Source: a virus. From it: 64,000 nt of DNA. The notes beneath the pieces are model-generated. The model ran no database searches and was not told where the DNA came from. It worked only from the letters and a program-made list of their open reading frames with translations. Positions within the stretch are counted from its first letter, which is position 1. Every line of letters starts with the position of its first letter. This document shows positions 1 to 6,305 of this stretch, in pieces. The position numbers and the translations under genes were made by a program. The stretch covers positions 1 to 64,000 of IMG/VR virus record IMGVR_UViG_3300022689_000130, one strand, 5' to 3'.

Positions 1-493
1 TTTTAAACTTGAGCGCCACCACTGCAAATTGCCCTGCCGTACGAAGTCCTTGAAAACTATTAATATTCATGCCGCCCACTGTCGAAAAAATGATGTTCCC
101 TAGACCGCCTTGTTCAAAATAAATTTCATCACCTGCGCTGAATCCTGTAGTTCCGTCAATGGTAATTGTAATGTCGGTCGCGCTATTGGTTTCTTTGTAT
201 TTCCCAGCATCTGTTAAGATAGCCGTGTATAAAGTTCCAGAAATGCTTTCAACAATACCTGTGCTTGACCCAATTCCAGCTAGTTTGCTTTTTTCTGCAT
301 CAGTAAATGCATTAGTATCAGGTTCAGCTTCATATGCAGCTTTGATTTCTGCTCCGGTCTGGTCGGCAGTAGCACCTGCTTCAATTCCGGCTAGTTTAGT
401 CTGCTCTGCATCAGTAAATGCGTTGGTGTTAGCTTCAGCTTCATATGCATCTTTGATAACATTGCCGAGAACGCTCAGTTGGATATCGGGCAT
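1..493 (-). CDS. Tail fibre-like protein, N-terminal part (runs off the window)
   Basis: The reading frame is open from an ATG at 493 to the window edge, so only about 164 N-terminal residues are seen. Two copies of a roughly 33-residue unit are visible, each with the core AYEAE, then NAFTDAE, then KLAGI. This repeat is common in phage tail fibre and adhesin stalks, where it forms trimeric shafts. The part after the repeats is rich in Thr, Gly and Ile, like a beta-structured fibre domain. A Shine-Dalgarno GAGG precedes the ATG, and a perfect T4 late box lies 26 bases upstream. Its exact place on the virion cannot be told from this part. Confidence 0.6.
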   Translation of the reverse strand, partial: MPDIQLSVLGNVIKDAYEAEANTNAFTDAEQTKLAGIEAGATADQTGAEIKAAYEAEPDTNAFTDAEKSKLAGIGSSTGIVESISGTLYTAILTDAGKYKETNSATDITITIDGTTGFSAGDEIYFEQGGLGNIIFSTVGGMNINSFQGLRTAGQFAVVALKFK

Positions 494-518
494 ATCATTC
501 CATTCCTCTACTTTTTAT

Positions 519-526
519 TATTTATA
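519..526 (-). promoter_or_regulatory. T4-type late promoter for the tail fibre-like gene
   Basis: Exact TATAAATA on the minus strand, 26 bases before the ATG at 493. This is the consensus read by the T4 sigma-like gp55 with host RNA polymerase. Confidence 0.7.
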
Positions 527-529
527 CGG

Positions 530-571
530 TCAAACAAAAGCCGGGGCAATTTTGCCCCGGCTTTTGTTTGA
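530..571. terminator. Bidirectional rho-independent terminator
   Basis: A nine-pair GC-rich stem with a short AT loop at 540-561 is flanked on both sides by CTTTTGTTTG-type tails, so it can stop transcription from either strand. It follows the SLOG gene on the minus strand. Confidence 0.8.
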
Positions 572-590
572 CTAAACAACTGCTATCTTT

Positions 591-977
591 CTAATTTTGT
601 AATAAATCCTCAGGCGTTAAAATAGGGATACCTTTTTCGTCTGCCTGCTCACACATATTCTTCGTTCCAATACCACCTGGGAATGCCATAACCAAGTCTA
701 CGTCAAACAAATCCAACATCAAACGATTGCGGACGGGTCCTGCTGCTCGATTATATTTGTTCCATGCGGCAGGAACACGACATTGCTCTATTCCAACTTC
801 ACGGCAGACGTCATAAACCAAGGTGTCTGCACCATTTGCATCACCATGCACCACTATCATTCGTTCAAATTGTGCATCAAGTTTTGTAAGGCAATCGAAA
901 ACTGTGCCTACCTCAGCATAGTCCCGCCCGCCTGTTACAAGAACAATCGTTAAGGACTTTTTGTATATGCTGGGCAA
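591..977 (-). CDS. SLOG-family (YspA-like) nucleotide-binding protein
   Basis: The protein has the YspA/DUF2493 pattern of the SLOG superfamily: VTGGRDY near the N-terminus (Rossmann-like first strand and loop), HGDANGAD about residue 45, then PAAWNKY and GPVRNRLML, ending with AFPGG. Family members bind nucleotides or NAD-related ligands; the ligand here is unknown. The start is TTG at 977, chosen because GAGGT lies just upstream and no ATG is in frame. The gene overlaps the preceding small gene by about 65 bases, which is long and leaves the start open to doubt. It sits between the tmRNA and a tail gene, and could serve nucleotide sensing or counter-defence. Confidence 0.75.
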   Translation of the reverse strand: MPSIYKKSLTIVLVTGGRDYAEVGTVFDCLTKLDAQFERMIVVHGDANGADTLVYDVCREVGIEQCRVPAAWNKYNRAAGPVRNRLMLDLFDVDLVMAFPGGIGTKNMCEQADEKGIPILTPEDLLQN

Positions 978-1149
978 GTATACCTCGAAATTTATCAGAC
1001 GTTAGATACGTCTTTCCATCGTTCAATTGACAGGCACGGATATCTAGTTCATGCACATCATTGTCTACGTGAACAAAGTAGGAAATGGAATCATCTTGCT
1101 CCCATTTCATCGACACAGTGTATTCTGAATCATTTATTTTGATACGCAT
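913..1149 (-). CDS. Small protein of unknown function
   Basis: This 78-residue acidic protein matches no family I know. It starts with MRIKINDSEYTVSMKW, reads like a small beta-sheet protein (SYFVHVDND, HELDIRAC) and ends with a Cys-rich tail that lies inside the overlap with the SLOG gene. I chose ATG 1149 over an in-frame TTG one codon earlier. No clear Shine-Dalgarno sequence is present. It is the last gene before the tmRNA and may be translated from a transcript reading through that locus. Confidence 0.5.
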   Translation of the reverse strand: MRIKINDSEYTVSMKWEQDDSISYFVHVDNDVHELDIRACQLNDGKTYLTSDKFRGILAQHIQKVLNDCSCNRRAGLC

Positions 1150-1217
1150 CAAATTTATTTGACTTTGGCCGAATTATCAGGATTACAAGCAACAAAATTA
1201 ATTCTATATGCATAATG

Positions 1218-1487
1218 TAAATGGAGGATTCTGTTGCTACGCTCCTCCGGGCGCCAAGTCACTTACACTGCGAGAGCGTAAGCCTTAGGTGCAAAGTTAT
1301 CGTTTGCAGTTGTAGTTTTCTTCGCATTAACCGAGCTTAGATCCGGATATCTCTTTTCACCTATCAGCATACGTCGATCCCTGGTCACCCCCATAAAAAA
1401 TATACCTGATTGCAGGTATCTTATTGGTGGAGGTGCGGGGAATTGAACCCCGGTCCGTCCTACGTCATGATGAACGTCATCAATACA
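1218..1487 (-). ncRNA. ssrA: Circularly permuted (two-piece) tmRNA
   Basis: tmRNA frees stalled ribosomes and adds a degradation tag. On the minus strand the first part (about 1487-1425) is the acceptor piece: a T arm with a five-pair GC stem and the TTCAATT loop, then CACCTCC, A and CCA. A short spacer with an ATACCTG hairpin follows. The coding piece begins at 1392 with GGGGGTG, which pairs along all seven positions with CACCTCC of the acceptor piece, followed by the tmRNA-like GGATCGACG. The tag frame (1307-1263) encodes ANDNFAPKAYALAV and a TAA stop. This order, 3' piece before 5' piece, is the permuted layout known from Alphaproteobacteria. The 3' end near 1218 is estimated from a GGAGGA/TCCTCC stem. 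The tag ends in LAV, not the usual LAA. Confidence 0.88.
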
Positions 1488-1493
1488 ACTCTA

Positions 1494-1522
1494 TTTATAA
1501 ATTAAAGTAAGGTGTTTGTCAA
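1494..1522 (-). promoter_or_regulatory. Sigma70-like promoter of the tmRNA
   Basis: TTGACA (1522-1517), 17 bases, TATAAA (1499-1494). The -10 region also contains a TATAAATA late box, so the tmRNA may be made both early and late. Confidence 0.75.
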
Positions 1523-1573
1523 GTCCGAAAACAGCCTATCACCAACCCACCAGCGTTTGCTACTATTCGATAG

Positions 1574-1678
1574 TTATGCAAAAAGAGCGAGGCCGAGCAA
1601 AAGGATACCGAACACAATGGCCCAAAATATCAGTTGCCCGAACTCGCTTTTTAATTTCTTGTAGATGCTTGGCCTCAC
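1574..1678 (-). CDS. Small single-span membrane protein
   Basis: This 34-residue frame starts at GTG 1678, overlapping the TGA of the preceding small membrane gene, so the two are probably translated together. A basic N-terminus (RPSIYKK) is followed by one hydrophobic span, from about LIFWAIVFGI to the end. It is too short for a family call. The size, the coupling to another membrane protein and the basic cytoplasmic end fit a small holin-like or membrane-modulating peptide, but nothing proves that. Confidence 0.45.
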   Translation of the reverse strand: MRPSIYKKLKSEFGQLIFWAIVFGILLLGLALFA

Positions 1679-1866
1679 TCAGCGCCGTTTTCACTCTTAA
1701 GCAATGTCCATGCGCCATATGCAATTGCCACCCATGCTGCATAAGGCAGAAGCTGCCCAAATACCAGCACAATAACTCCTAGTGCAATAATAACGCCGCC
1801 GTCCCATGTTGTGCGTTCAGCCCAACGTGCTAGAAACCAATTCCAAATGTTTGTGAAAAATTCCAT
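1675..1866 (-). CDS. Small two-span membrane protein
   Basis: A 63-residue protein whose first segment is amphipathic and Trp-rich (MEFFTNIWNWFLARW), followed by two hydrophobic stretches, GVIIALGVIVLVFGQLL and YAAWVAIAYGAWTLL. A strong AGGAG lies eight bases before ATG 1866, and a late-type AATAAATA box (1890-1897) lies upstream. No family is recognised. A holin-like or envelope role is possible from size and topology only. Confidence 0.6.
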   Translation of the reverse strand: MEFFTNIWNWFLARWAERTTWDGGVIIALGVIVLVFGQLLPYAAWVAIAYGAWTLLKSENGAE

Positions 1867-1900
1867 GATAGATCTCCTCTGTTACTAAGTATTTATTGAA

Positions 1901-2053
1901 TCAGTAGCAATCTTCGATAATTTCGTTGATTTCCACATATTCAGTATCGCCAAGCATACGTGCTCGAAAAAACACACATTCAGCCTGAATTTCACTAAGG
2001 CAATCCCAAGTTTCATAAGATTTGTCTTTTTTAATGACTGTTACGCCAAACAT
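1901..2053 (-). CDS. Small acidic protein of unknown function
   Basis: This 50-residue frame runs from ATG 2053 with GGAG six bases upstream to TGA at 1901. It starts MFGVTVIKKDKSYETW and ends in an acidic stretch (EINEIIEDCY). It fills the gap between the AlgH-like gene and the small membrane genes on the same strand. No family is recognised. Confidence 0.5.
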   Translation of the reverse strand: MFGVTVIKKDKSYETWDCLSEIQAECVFFRARMLGDTEYVEINEIIEDCY

Positions 2054-2094
2054 CACTCGCTCCAGTGTTAACGATTATCAAATATAGCAGGGGT

Positions 2095-2634
2095 TCACTT
2101 AATATCAACTGTCGCTAAAATCTTTTTTGTAGCGGATTTAGCAGCAATATTGATTGCCGATTCCCAACCATCTTCACGGTTTAAATTTTGAAAGAAAAAG
2201 TCAATATCAAAATCCGTAACAAGCCACATTCCCTGGTCAATCTCATTTTGTAGTTGATGTGGTTGCCACACGCAATAGCCTGTTACCAAAACAAATTGAT
2301 GCGGGCCGGTGCCGCGATTGATATCGGTTAAAATAGATTTGCCACTGGTATAACGCAAATCGTCGTTAAGTCTAACACTGGTGTTGTTTACATAGTCTGC
2401 ACTGTGAATGATATATCCGAGATGTTGATCGACTGGACCCCCTAGCAAAATACGCTCTGGATATTGCCAACCAAGGTCTTGTGCAAAGCGATTGGCCATT
2501 TCAGAATCCATTGGACAATTTAAAATTACACCAGCAGCACCTGCTGTGTCATCACTATGTATATAGATAACCGATTTGTAAAACATGTGATTGTTTACTT
2601 TCGGGGTTGCGATCAGAATTTTATTATCACTCAT
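2095..2634 (-). CDS. AlgH/YqgE family protein (UPF0301)
   Basis: The 179-residue protein shows the AlgH/YqgE pattern: LIATPKVNNHMFYKSVIYI at the N-terminus, GAAGVILNCP, GGPVDQHLGYIIHS near residue 65 and VLVTGYCVWQPHQLQNEI near 115. The length matches the bacterial family. In bacteria AlgH is linked to alginate regulation in Pseudomonas, but its biochemistry is unclear, and a phage-borne copy is unusual. A near-consensus promoter lies directly upstream, so it is probably expressed early as a single gene. Its use to the phage is unknown. Confidence 0.8.
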   Translation of the reverse strand: MSDNKILIATPKVNNHMFYKSVIYIHSDDTAGAAGVILNCPMDSEMANRFAQDLGWQYPERILLGGPVDQHLGYIIHSADYVNNTSVRLNDDLRYTSGKSILTDINRGTGPHQFVLVTGYCVWQPHQLQNEIDQGMWLVTDFDIDFFFQNLNREDGWESAINIAAKSATKKILATVDIK

Positions 2635-2656
2635 TTTCTATCCTTACTGTCTTTCT

Positions 2657-2684
2657 ATTATACTTATCTAGATCAGAACGTCAA
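2657..2684 (-). promoter_or_regulatory. Sigma70-like promoter of the AlgH-like gene
   Basis: TTGACG (2684-2679), 16 bases, TATAAT (2662-2657), about 23 bases before ATG 2634. Confidence 0.7.
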
Positions 2685-2706
2685 TAGTTTGAGTGAAGAT
2701 AATAAA

Positions 2707-2826
2707 TTACTCAGTGTCTTGTGCTCGTTTTCTTAGTTTATGGGCTAAGACAACATAGCCTTGTCTCTCTGCTTCATTGGCCGCTCGCAAATAACCAATG
2801 CGCTCGAATGTCTTGATAATTCCCAT
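2707..2826 (-). CDS. Small basic protein
   Basis: A 39-residue frame (MGIIKTFERIGYLRAANE at the start, a Lys/Arg-rich end) whose ATG overlaps the stop codon of the next upstream gene as TAATG, with AAGGAAA before it. The sequence looks like one amphipathic helix. It is the last of three coupled mini-genes between 3103 and 2707. No function is recognised. Confidence 0.5.
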   Translation of the reverse strand: MGIIKTFERIGYLRAANEAERQGYVVLAHKLRKRAQDTE

Positions 2827-2972
2827 TATAGCTTTCCTTCGCGCTGTAGTTGTCGAATTCGACGCTCAAGATCCTCGTGGCTTGTAGCACGAGAAAGATA
2901 AACATCAATATCATTGTAGCGATAAACATGGCTGACAAAGTCAGCCATGTTTTTTAATGCATTACGAATCAT
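2826..2972 (-). CDS. Small protein resembling DUF3563
   Basis: This 48-residue frame contains DVYLSRATSHEDLERRIRQL, close to the 'sxatDhaDLErRlReL' pattern of short DUF3563 proteins of Proteobacteria, whose function is unknown. It overlaps its neighbours on both sides (ATGA upstream, TAATG downstream), so it is translated by coupling. Confidence 0.55.
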   Translation of the reverse strand: MIRNALKNMADFVSHVYRYNDIDVYLSRATSHEDLERRIRQLQREGKL

Positions 2973-3103
2973 CGAGCGTTCCAATCGCGGGATAATTGCT
3001 CTACCGCCGCATCAAATTCTTCTGGCTTATATTCCAGACGAACATAGCGTTCGATATCTTTGCGGCTGGCGCGGGGGGTTCGGTTGAATAGACGTTTAAA
3101 CAT
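2969..3103 (-). CDS. Small protein of unknown function
   Basis: A 44-residue frame begins at ATG 3103 with AGGAG nine bases upstream. It starts MFKRLFNRTPRASRKDIERY and ends with an acidic helix. It is the first of three overlapping mini-genes after a terminator. I recognise no family. Confidence 0.5.
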   Translation of the reverse strand: MFKRLFNRTPRASRKDIERYVRLEYKPEEFDAAVEQLSRDWNAR

Positions 3104-3121
3104 TGATATAACTCCTGTTGT

Positions 3122-3150
3122 AAAAAAGTGCAGCAATATTGCTGCAACTG
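3122..3150 (-). terminator. Rho-independent terminator
   Basis: GCAGCAATATTGCTGC stem followed on the minus strand by ACTTTTTTAC, just after the 461-residue gene. Confidence 0.75.
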
Positions 3151-3225
3151 CATAATAATATTTACAATAAAGTCAGGGGTTTTACGATTGTTACCTAGTA
3201 AAGGTCGATATGCAGATACCGCATA

Positions 3226-4611
3226 TCACTTTTCAAGCTTGAAGCCTACACGTCCTTTGTTGCCAGTGGCAAAGTAGTTTTTGTTATAGATGAATGGTTT
3301 GTTGTTATCAGGCAGCTTGGCGTAGTATGTGAATGTTACTTGGTTGCCACTCAATCCCACTTTAGTGAGGATCTGTATATATCTGTTCTCACGTAGTGTT
3401 GCATTGATCACGTCAACGAACTCAGGCTCGTTATTAACGCGGCTGATTACAAGATTTACAATGGCTGCAATGAGATGGTTGTAAACGGAATACTCTGGTC
3501 GTGAAAGAGTATTTTTGTCAACACCTTGGTTCGCCAAAATCTGCTTGAGCCTGTTGCTTTGTAACACATCAGGATTTTGCTCGTTACGATCAAGATTTTC
3601 AATCTCTTCGATGTCTTCAGGGCTGATAATCTTCATCTGTCGTGCTAGCACAACAGGACCCAGTGTGCCTGCATTGCGAGGATCCGCTGAGTATGCTGGA
3701 AGTGCCGCCAGGTCTTTTACGATGGTTGCACCCTTTGGGTAACGACGCGCAACATCAGGTGGCATGATTTTGTAGATTCCAAGAAGGCTGCTAGCCGCAC
3801 CTCCTGCTTTGAACATCTTGCTGCTGACGCCAATCTTACGTCCTTCTGACGTTACAAGATAGCTGTCAATCAACATACCAGTTGTGTCTTGTGGGAACAC
3901 GATTTTGCTGCTCTTGAGATCTTTGATGTCGTAACGATCTTCGATTTCTGACACATCGACATTCACGATATTATCACTAAGCAATGCAATAACACCCGCA
4001 TACTCGCCTGCATACTTGGCAATGATGCCTGCTTGGCTGCGCTTTTCGAATGTGATGGGTTGATTGCTGTCTGCTGCATTTTCTAGAACCTGATCAATCA
4101 ATCCAATCATGTTCTCATACGGCGTGCCTTTAAGATTTTTCTTGAGATTGAATTCAATGCTATCGAGTAGTTGATCAACGGTGCGTGGATTTTCATCTGG
4201 CACGAGATCGCTAGGTTTGATAGGAAGGCTTTCAGTTTCGATAGCAGCTTGGAATTTATATCCTGTTGGTGCAGCCCATTTATTGTGAATGCTCATCAGG
4301 TCCTTGACATAGCGAACGTGCGCTTCTCTGCTACCGTCTGGGCGCTCAAATTCAGCCACGATAGCAGCTCTGCTCAAACTGTTAGGAGCATTGTCGTTTA
4401 CACGCTTCATGTCTTGTGGGATGACTTGGTCCAAGGCACCTTCGAGCTCTTCACGAGAGTCAAATGCGTAGTCATTTTCTGGACGAATGAACTTGATTTC
4501 TACCACAGTGAGCGTGTCATCAGGATTGGACGTATTAACATATACGTCTCCTGGTGCTCTTGCGCTTACACCACGCGCTTCATCTAGGTGGAGAAATTCT
4601 TGGGCTCGCAT
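3226..4611 (-). CDS. Large phage protein with N-terminal LxE signal; function unknown
   Basis: The 461-residue soluble protein has no domain I can name. Its start, MRAQEFLHLDEARG, resembles the capsid-targeting leaders of T4 internal proteins and offers an LDE site for the prohead protease, so it may travel inside the head. A segment near residue 265 (KIGVSSKMFKAGGAASSLLG) is Gly/Ala-rich and could be a substrate loop. The protein has no membrane segment. The late box CATAAATA stands five bases before the ATG with no Shine-Dalgarno sequence, so its mRNA is predicted to be leaderless. Promoter and start codon lie inside an inverted repeat (CTCGCATAA/TTATGCGAG). Confidence 0.6.
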   Translation of the reverse strand: MRAQEFLHLDEARGVSARAPGDVYVNTSNPDDTLTVVEIKFIRPENDYAFDSREELEGALDQVIPQDMKRVNDNAPNSLSRAAIVAEFERPDGSREAHVRYVKDLMSIHNKWAAPTGYKFQAAIETESLPIKPSDLVPDENPRTVDQLLDSIEFNLKKNLKGTPYENMIGLIDQVLENAADSNQPITFEKRSQAGIIAKYAGEYAGVIALLSDNIVNVDVSEIEDRYDIKDLKSSKIVFPQDTTGMLIDSYLVTSEGRKIGVSSKMFKAGGAASSLLGIYKIMPPDVARRYPKGATIVKDLAALPAYSADPRNAGTLGPVVLARQMKIISPEDIEEIENLDRNEQNPDVLQSNRLKQILANQGVDKNTLSRPEYSVYNHLIAAIVNLVISRVNNEPEFVDVINATLRENRYIQILTKVGLSGNQVTFTYYAKLPDNNKPFIYNKNYFATGNKGRVGFKLEK

Positions 4612-4616
4612 AACGA

Positions 4617-4624
4617 TATTTATG
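4617..4624 (-). promoter_or_regulatory. Late promoter abutting the start codon
   Basis: CATAAATA, then TCGTT, then ATG 4611. The five-base gap places +1 at the A of the start codon. Confidence 0.65.
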
Positions 4625-4632
4625 CGAGTTTG

Positions 4633-4938
4633 CTATTCTTCCTCAAGGGTGATTTTGAGGTTCTGGTTTGACAGACTAATCAAAACCATCGCTTCGGAAT
4701 ACTTCTGCTCAGCGATTTCATACGGATAGACGCCTGCGACCCCTTTTCCTTCTGTATGTATTTTGAGCATGAGTTCAGTTGCTTGATCTAAATTGAGCTT
4801 GAAAACATAGTGGAGCAACTCAACAACAAAATCCATTGGCGTAAAATCGTCATTATGAACGATTACTGCCCACTTCTTTGGCTTCTTCAACTTGGTTTTG
4901 TTTTGCGTTCTATCGACGGTTTCAGTATCAGTTGACAT
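4633..4938 (-). CDS. clpS: ClpS-like ClpA adaptor
   Basis: ClpS delivers N-degron substrates to ClpAP and reduces ClpAP degradation of ssrA-tagged proteins. The phage copy keeps the core: WAVIVHNDDFTPMDFVVELL (the NDD/TPM substrate pocket), DQATELMLKIHTEGKG, and GVYPYEIAEQK. The length is normal (101 residues). I start at ATG 4938 because the in-frame extension to 4983 would run through a stem-loop. It lies directly downstream of Hsp20 and close to bS21 and the tmRNA, suggesting a proteolysis or translation-quality role during infection. The clamp-binding His region is conserved by eye. Confidence 0.88.
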   Translation of the reverse strand: MSTDTETVDRTQNKTKLKKPKKWAVIVHNDDFTPMDFVVELLHYVFKLNLDQATELMLKIHTEGKGVAGVYPYEIAEQKYSEAMVLISLSNQNLKITLEEE

Positions 4939-4955
4939 AGCATCCCTATTTAGAT

Positions 4956-4981
4956 GGGGAGGCAGCGTTCGCTGCCTCCCC
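4956..4981 (-). terminator. Strong stem-loop between hsp20 and clpS
   Basis: A 12-pair GC-rich stem with a two-base centre lies between the two genes. No clear T-tract follows on either strand, so it may be an mRNA-stabilising or processing hairpin rather than a full terminator. Confidence 0.5.
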
Positions 4982-5012
4982 ACTTACATGATGAAGCATA
5001 ACCTAATAGATT

Positions 5013-5456
5013 TTACTTACCAATCTTCTTGATTTCGATTTGTCGCGGCTTCATCTCTTCAGGAAGCTCGCGGTGAAGTTTGACGAAAAGAACGCCGTCC
5101 TCCATCTCAGCTTCAACAACTTCAACATGTTCTGCAAGTAAGAATTCACGTTCAAATGCACGTGAGCTAATCCCGCGATGCAGATATTTCGCATAATCAT
5201 CCTGGATCTCTGGCTTGTGGCCTTCAATTGAAAGCTTTTTGCCGTCCTGTGTGATTTCAAGGTCGTCAATCTTGAAGCCTGCAAGTGCAACTTCAATAAC
5301 GTAGTCGTCATCACTGACTTTGATGAGGTTGTACGGAGGATATGCCGTTGTTCTTGAGTGCCCCACGGCTTCGTCAAAAAGATCGAACATACGGTCAAAT
5401 CCAATCCCGCGCTCGTTCAAAAAGCTAGGTAGAGTTTGTGTTGTGATATTTTTCAT
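5013..5456 (-). CDS. hsp20: Small heat shock protein, Hsp20/IbpA family
   Basis: An ATP-independent holdase that binds unfolding proteins in the cytoplasm. The N-terminus (LPSFLNERGIGFDRMFDLFDEAV) and PPYNLIKVSDDDYVIEVALAGF match the IbpA alpha-crystallin domain start. AFEREFLLAEHVEVVEAEMEDGVL is the typical domain end, and an IEI motif near the C-terminus fits the I-x-I oligomer contact. Length is 147 residues. AAGGAGA precedes ATG 5456. T4-like cyanophages and other marine myoviruses carry such genes, where they are thought to aid capsid assembly. Confidence 0.92.
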   Translation of the reverse strand: MKNITTQTLPSFLNERGIGFDRMFDLFDEAVGHSRTTAYPPYNLIKVSDDDYVIEVALAGFKIDDLEITQDGKKLSIEGHKPEIQDDYAKYLHRGISSRAFEREFLLAEHVEVVEAEMEDGVLFVKLHRELPEEMKPRQIEIKKIGK

Positions 5457-5519
5457 TGGTAATCTCCTTCTTAAGCAAGATTGTTAATGTTATGGACCCG
5501 TCATCGGCATCCACGCTGG

Positions 5520-5527
5520 TATTTATC
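5520..5527 (-). promoter_or_regulatory. Late promoter for hsp20/clpS
   Basis: GATAAATA at the end of the bS21 gene, about 64 bases before the hsp20 ATG. Confidence 0.5.
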
Positions 5528-5772
5528 TACCAGTCTTGACGTTTGGCAACTTCTTTTTGCCAACGTTTACGTGCTGCCGCCCGCGCCTTTTTGCGCTTCA
5601 TGCTAGGCTTTTCAAAGTAACGGCGGTCACGTAACTCTTTAAAGACCCCTTCATTTTGAAGGATCTTTTTCAGGCGCCTCATGGCCTGGTTAATGTTGTT
5701 ATCTCGGACTTCGACTCTTGAGCCTCGCGGTCCGTTATACTGATTCTTTTGGTTAGGCGTTTGTCTTGCCAT
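5527..5772 (-). CDS. rpsU: Ribosomal protein bS21 homologue
   Basis: The 81-residue basic protein has the bS21 pattern: VEVRDNNINQAMRRLKKILQ, then ELRDRRYFEKPSMKRKKARAAA. bS21 sits by the anti-Shine-Dalgarno end of 16S rRNA and affects initiation. Phage copies are known from marine viruses and are proposed to replace host bS21 on the ribosome. The N-terminal MARQTPNQKNQYNGPRG is an extension absent from most bacterial copies. AGAGGA precedes ATG 5772, and a near-consensus promoter lies 70 bases upstream, so early expression is likely. Confidence 0.92.
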   Translation of the reverse strand: MARQTPNQKNQYNGPRGSRVEVRDNNINQAMRRLKKILQNEGVFKELRDRRYFEKPSMKRKKARAAARKRWQKEVAKRQDW

Positions 5773-5843
5773 CTATTCCTCTTATTATTGCTATGGTGCG
5801 TTTGCCTGCAAGCTGCGGCTTACTGTAAGATAGCATACCCTTA

Positions 5844-5871
5844 ATTATATGCGAAAACGCTGTAATGTCAA
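5844..5871 (-). promoter_or_regulatory. Consensus sigma70 promoter of the bS21 gene
   Basis: TTGACA (5871-5866), 16 bases, TATAAT (5849-5844). It is the best match to the host consensus in the window. Confidence 0.8.
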
Positions 5872-6305
5872 GATATTTTACCGTATTCTTCAAAAAGTTT
5901 TTTTTCAATCTCATCGAGCGATCCGAATACCTCATACTGGTAACTGTTAAGTAAGGCTGCCATGGTTGAGTGTGTTTCCTGTTGCGAAAACCAAAAAACC
6001 ATAGCGCACTTTTCTTGCTCAGCTTGCATTGCAAGAAATACTTCCTCTGTTGTAATGTTGTCAAGGTTGACAAAGATGCTGCTCACCATTCCTGTTGCTG
6101 CACGGAACCAAGGAACATGTTGTGGTCGAAATCCATCCTCGCTAACATAAAAAGTAATTTCAACTTCGGGAAAAATTTTGTCATAAATGTCTGTATAAGG
6201 CTTGCTGTCATCCATAGTGATGCCAAGCAACAAGACACTTGGACCGATCGTGTTGAGTCGTAGATCTGGCGGCGTAACCGTATACACCGTGTTCTTAGCT
6301 TTCAT
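5868..6305 (-). CDS. Conserved-looking phage protein, function unknown
   Basis: A 145-residue soluble protein starting MKAKNTVYTVTPPDLRLN, with alternating strands and helices (GPSVLLLGITMDD, AMVFWFSQQE) that suggest an alpha/beta fold. No catalytic motif is recognised. Its ATG lies inside the end of the coiled-coil membrane gene (11-base overlap), so the two are co-translated. Its stop lies in the -35 box of the bS21 promoter. Confidence 0.6.
   Translation of the reverse strand: MKAKNTVYTVTPPDLRLNTIGPSVLLLGITMDDSKPYTDIYDKIFPEVEITFYVSEDGFRPQHVPWFRAATGMVSSIFVNLDNITTEEVFLAMQAEQEKCAMVFWFSQQETHSTMAALLNSYQYEVFGSLDEIEKKLFEEYGKIS

Noticed and set aside
159-575. Plus-strand 138-codon frame
   Set aside because: It is the reverse of the tail fibre-like gene and crosses the late promoter and terminator; composition is that of an antisense shadow.
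1425-1470. tRNA 3' half (T arm plus CCA) as a separate tRNA gene
   Set aside because: No D arm or anticodon arm lies upstream; the acceptor strand pairs instead with GGGGGTG at 1392, which makes it part of a permuted tmRNA.
4939-4983. Upstream extension of ClpS from GTG 4983
   Set aside because: It would translate the 12-pair stem-loop; ATG 4938 has a better context and gives the normal ClpS length.
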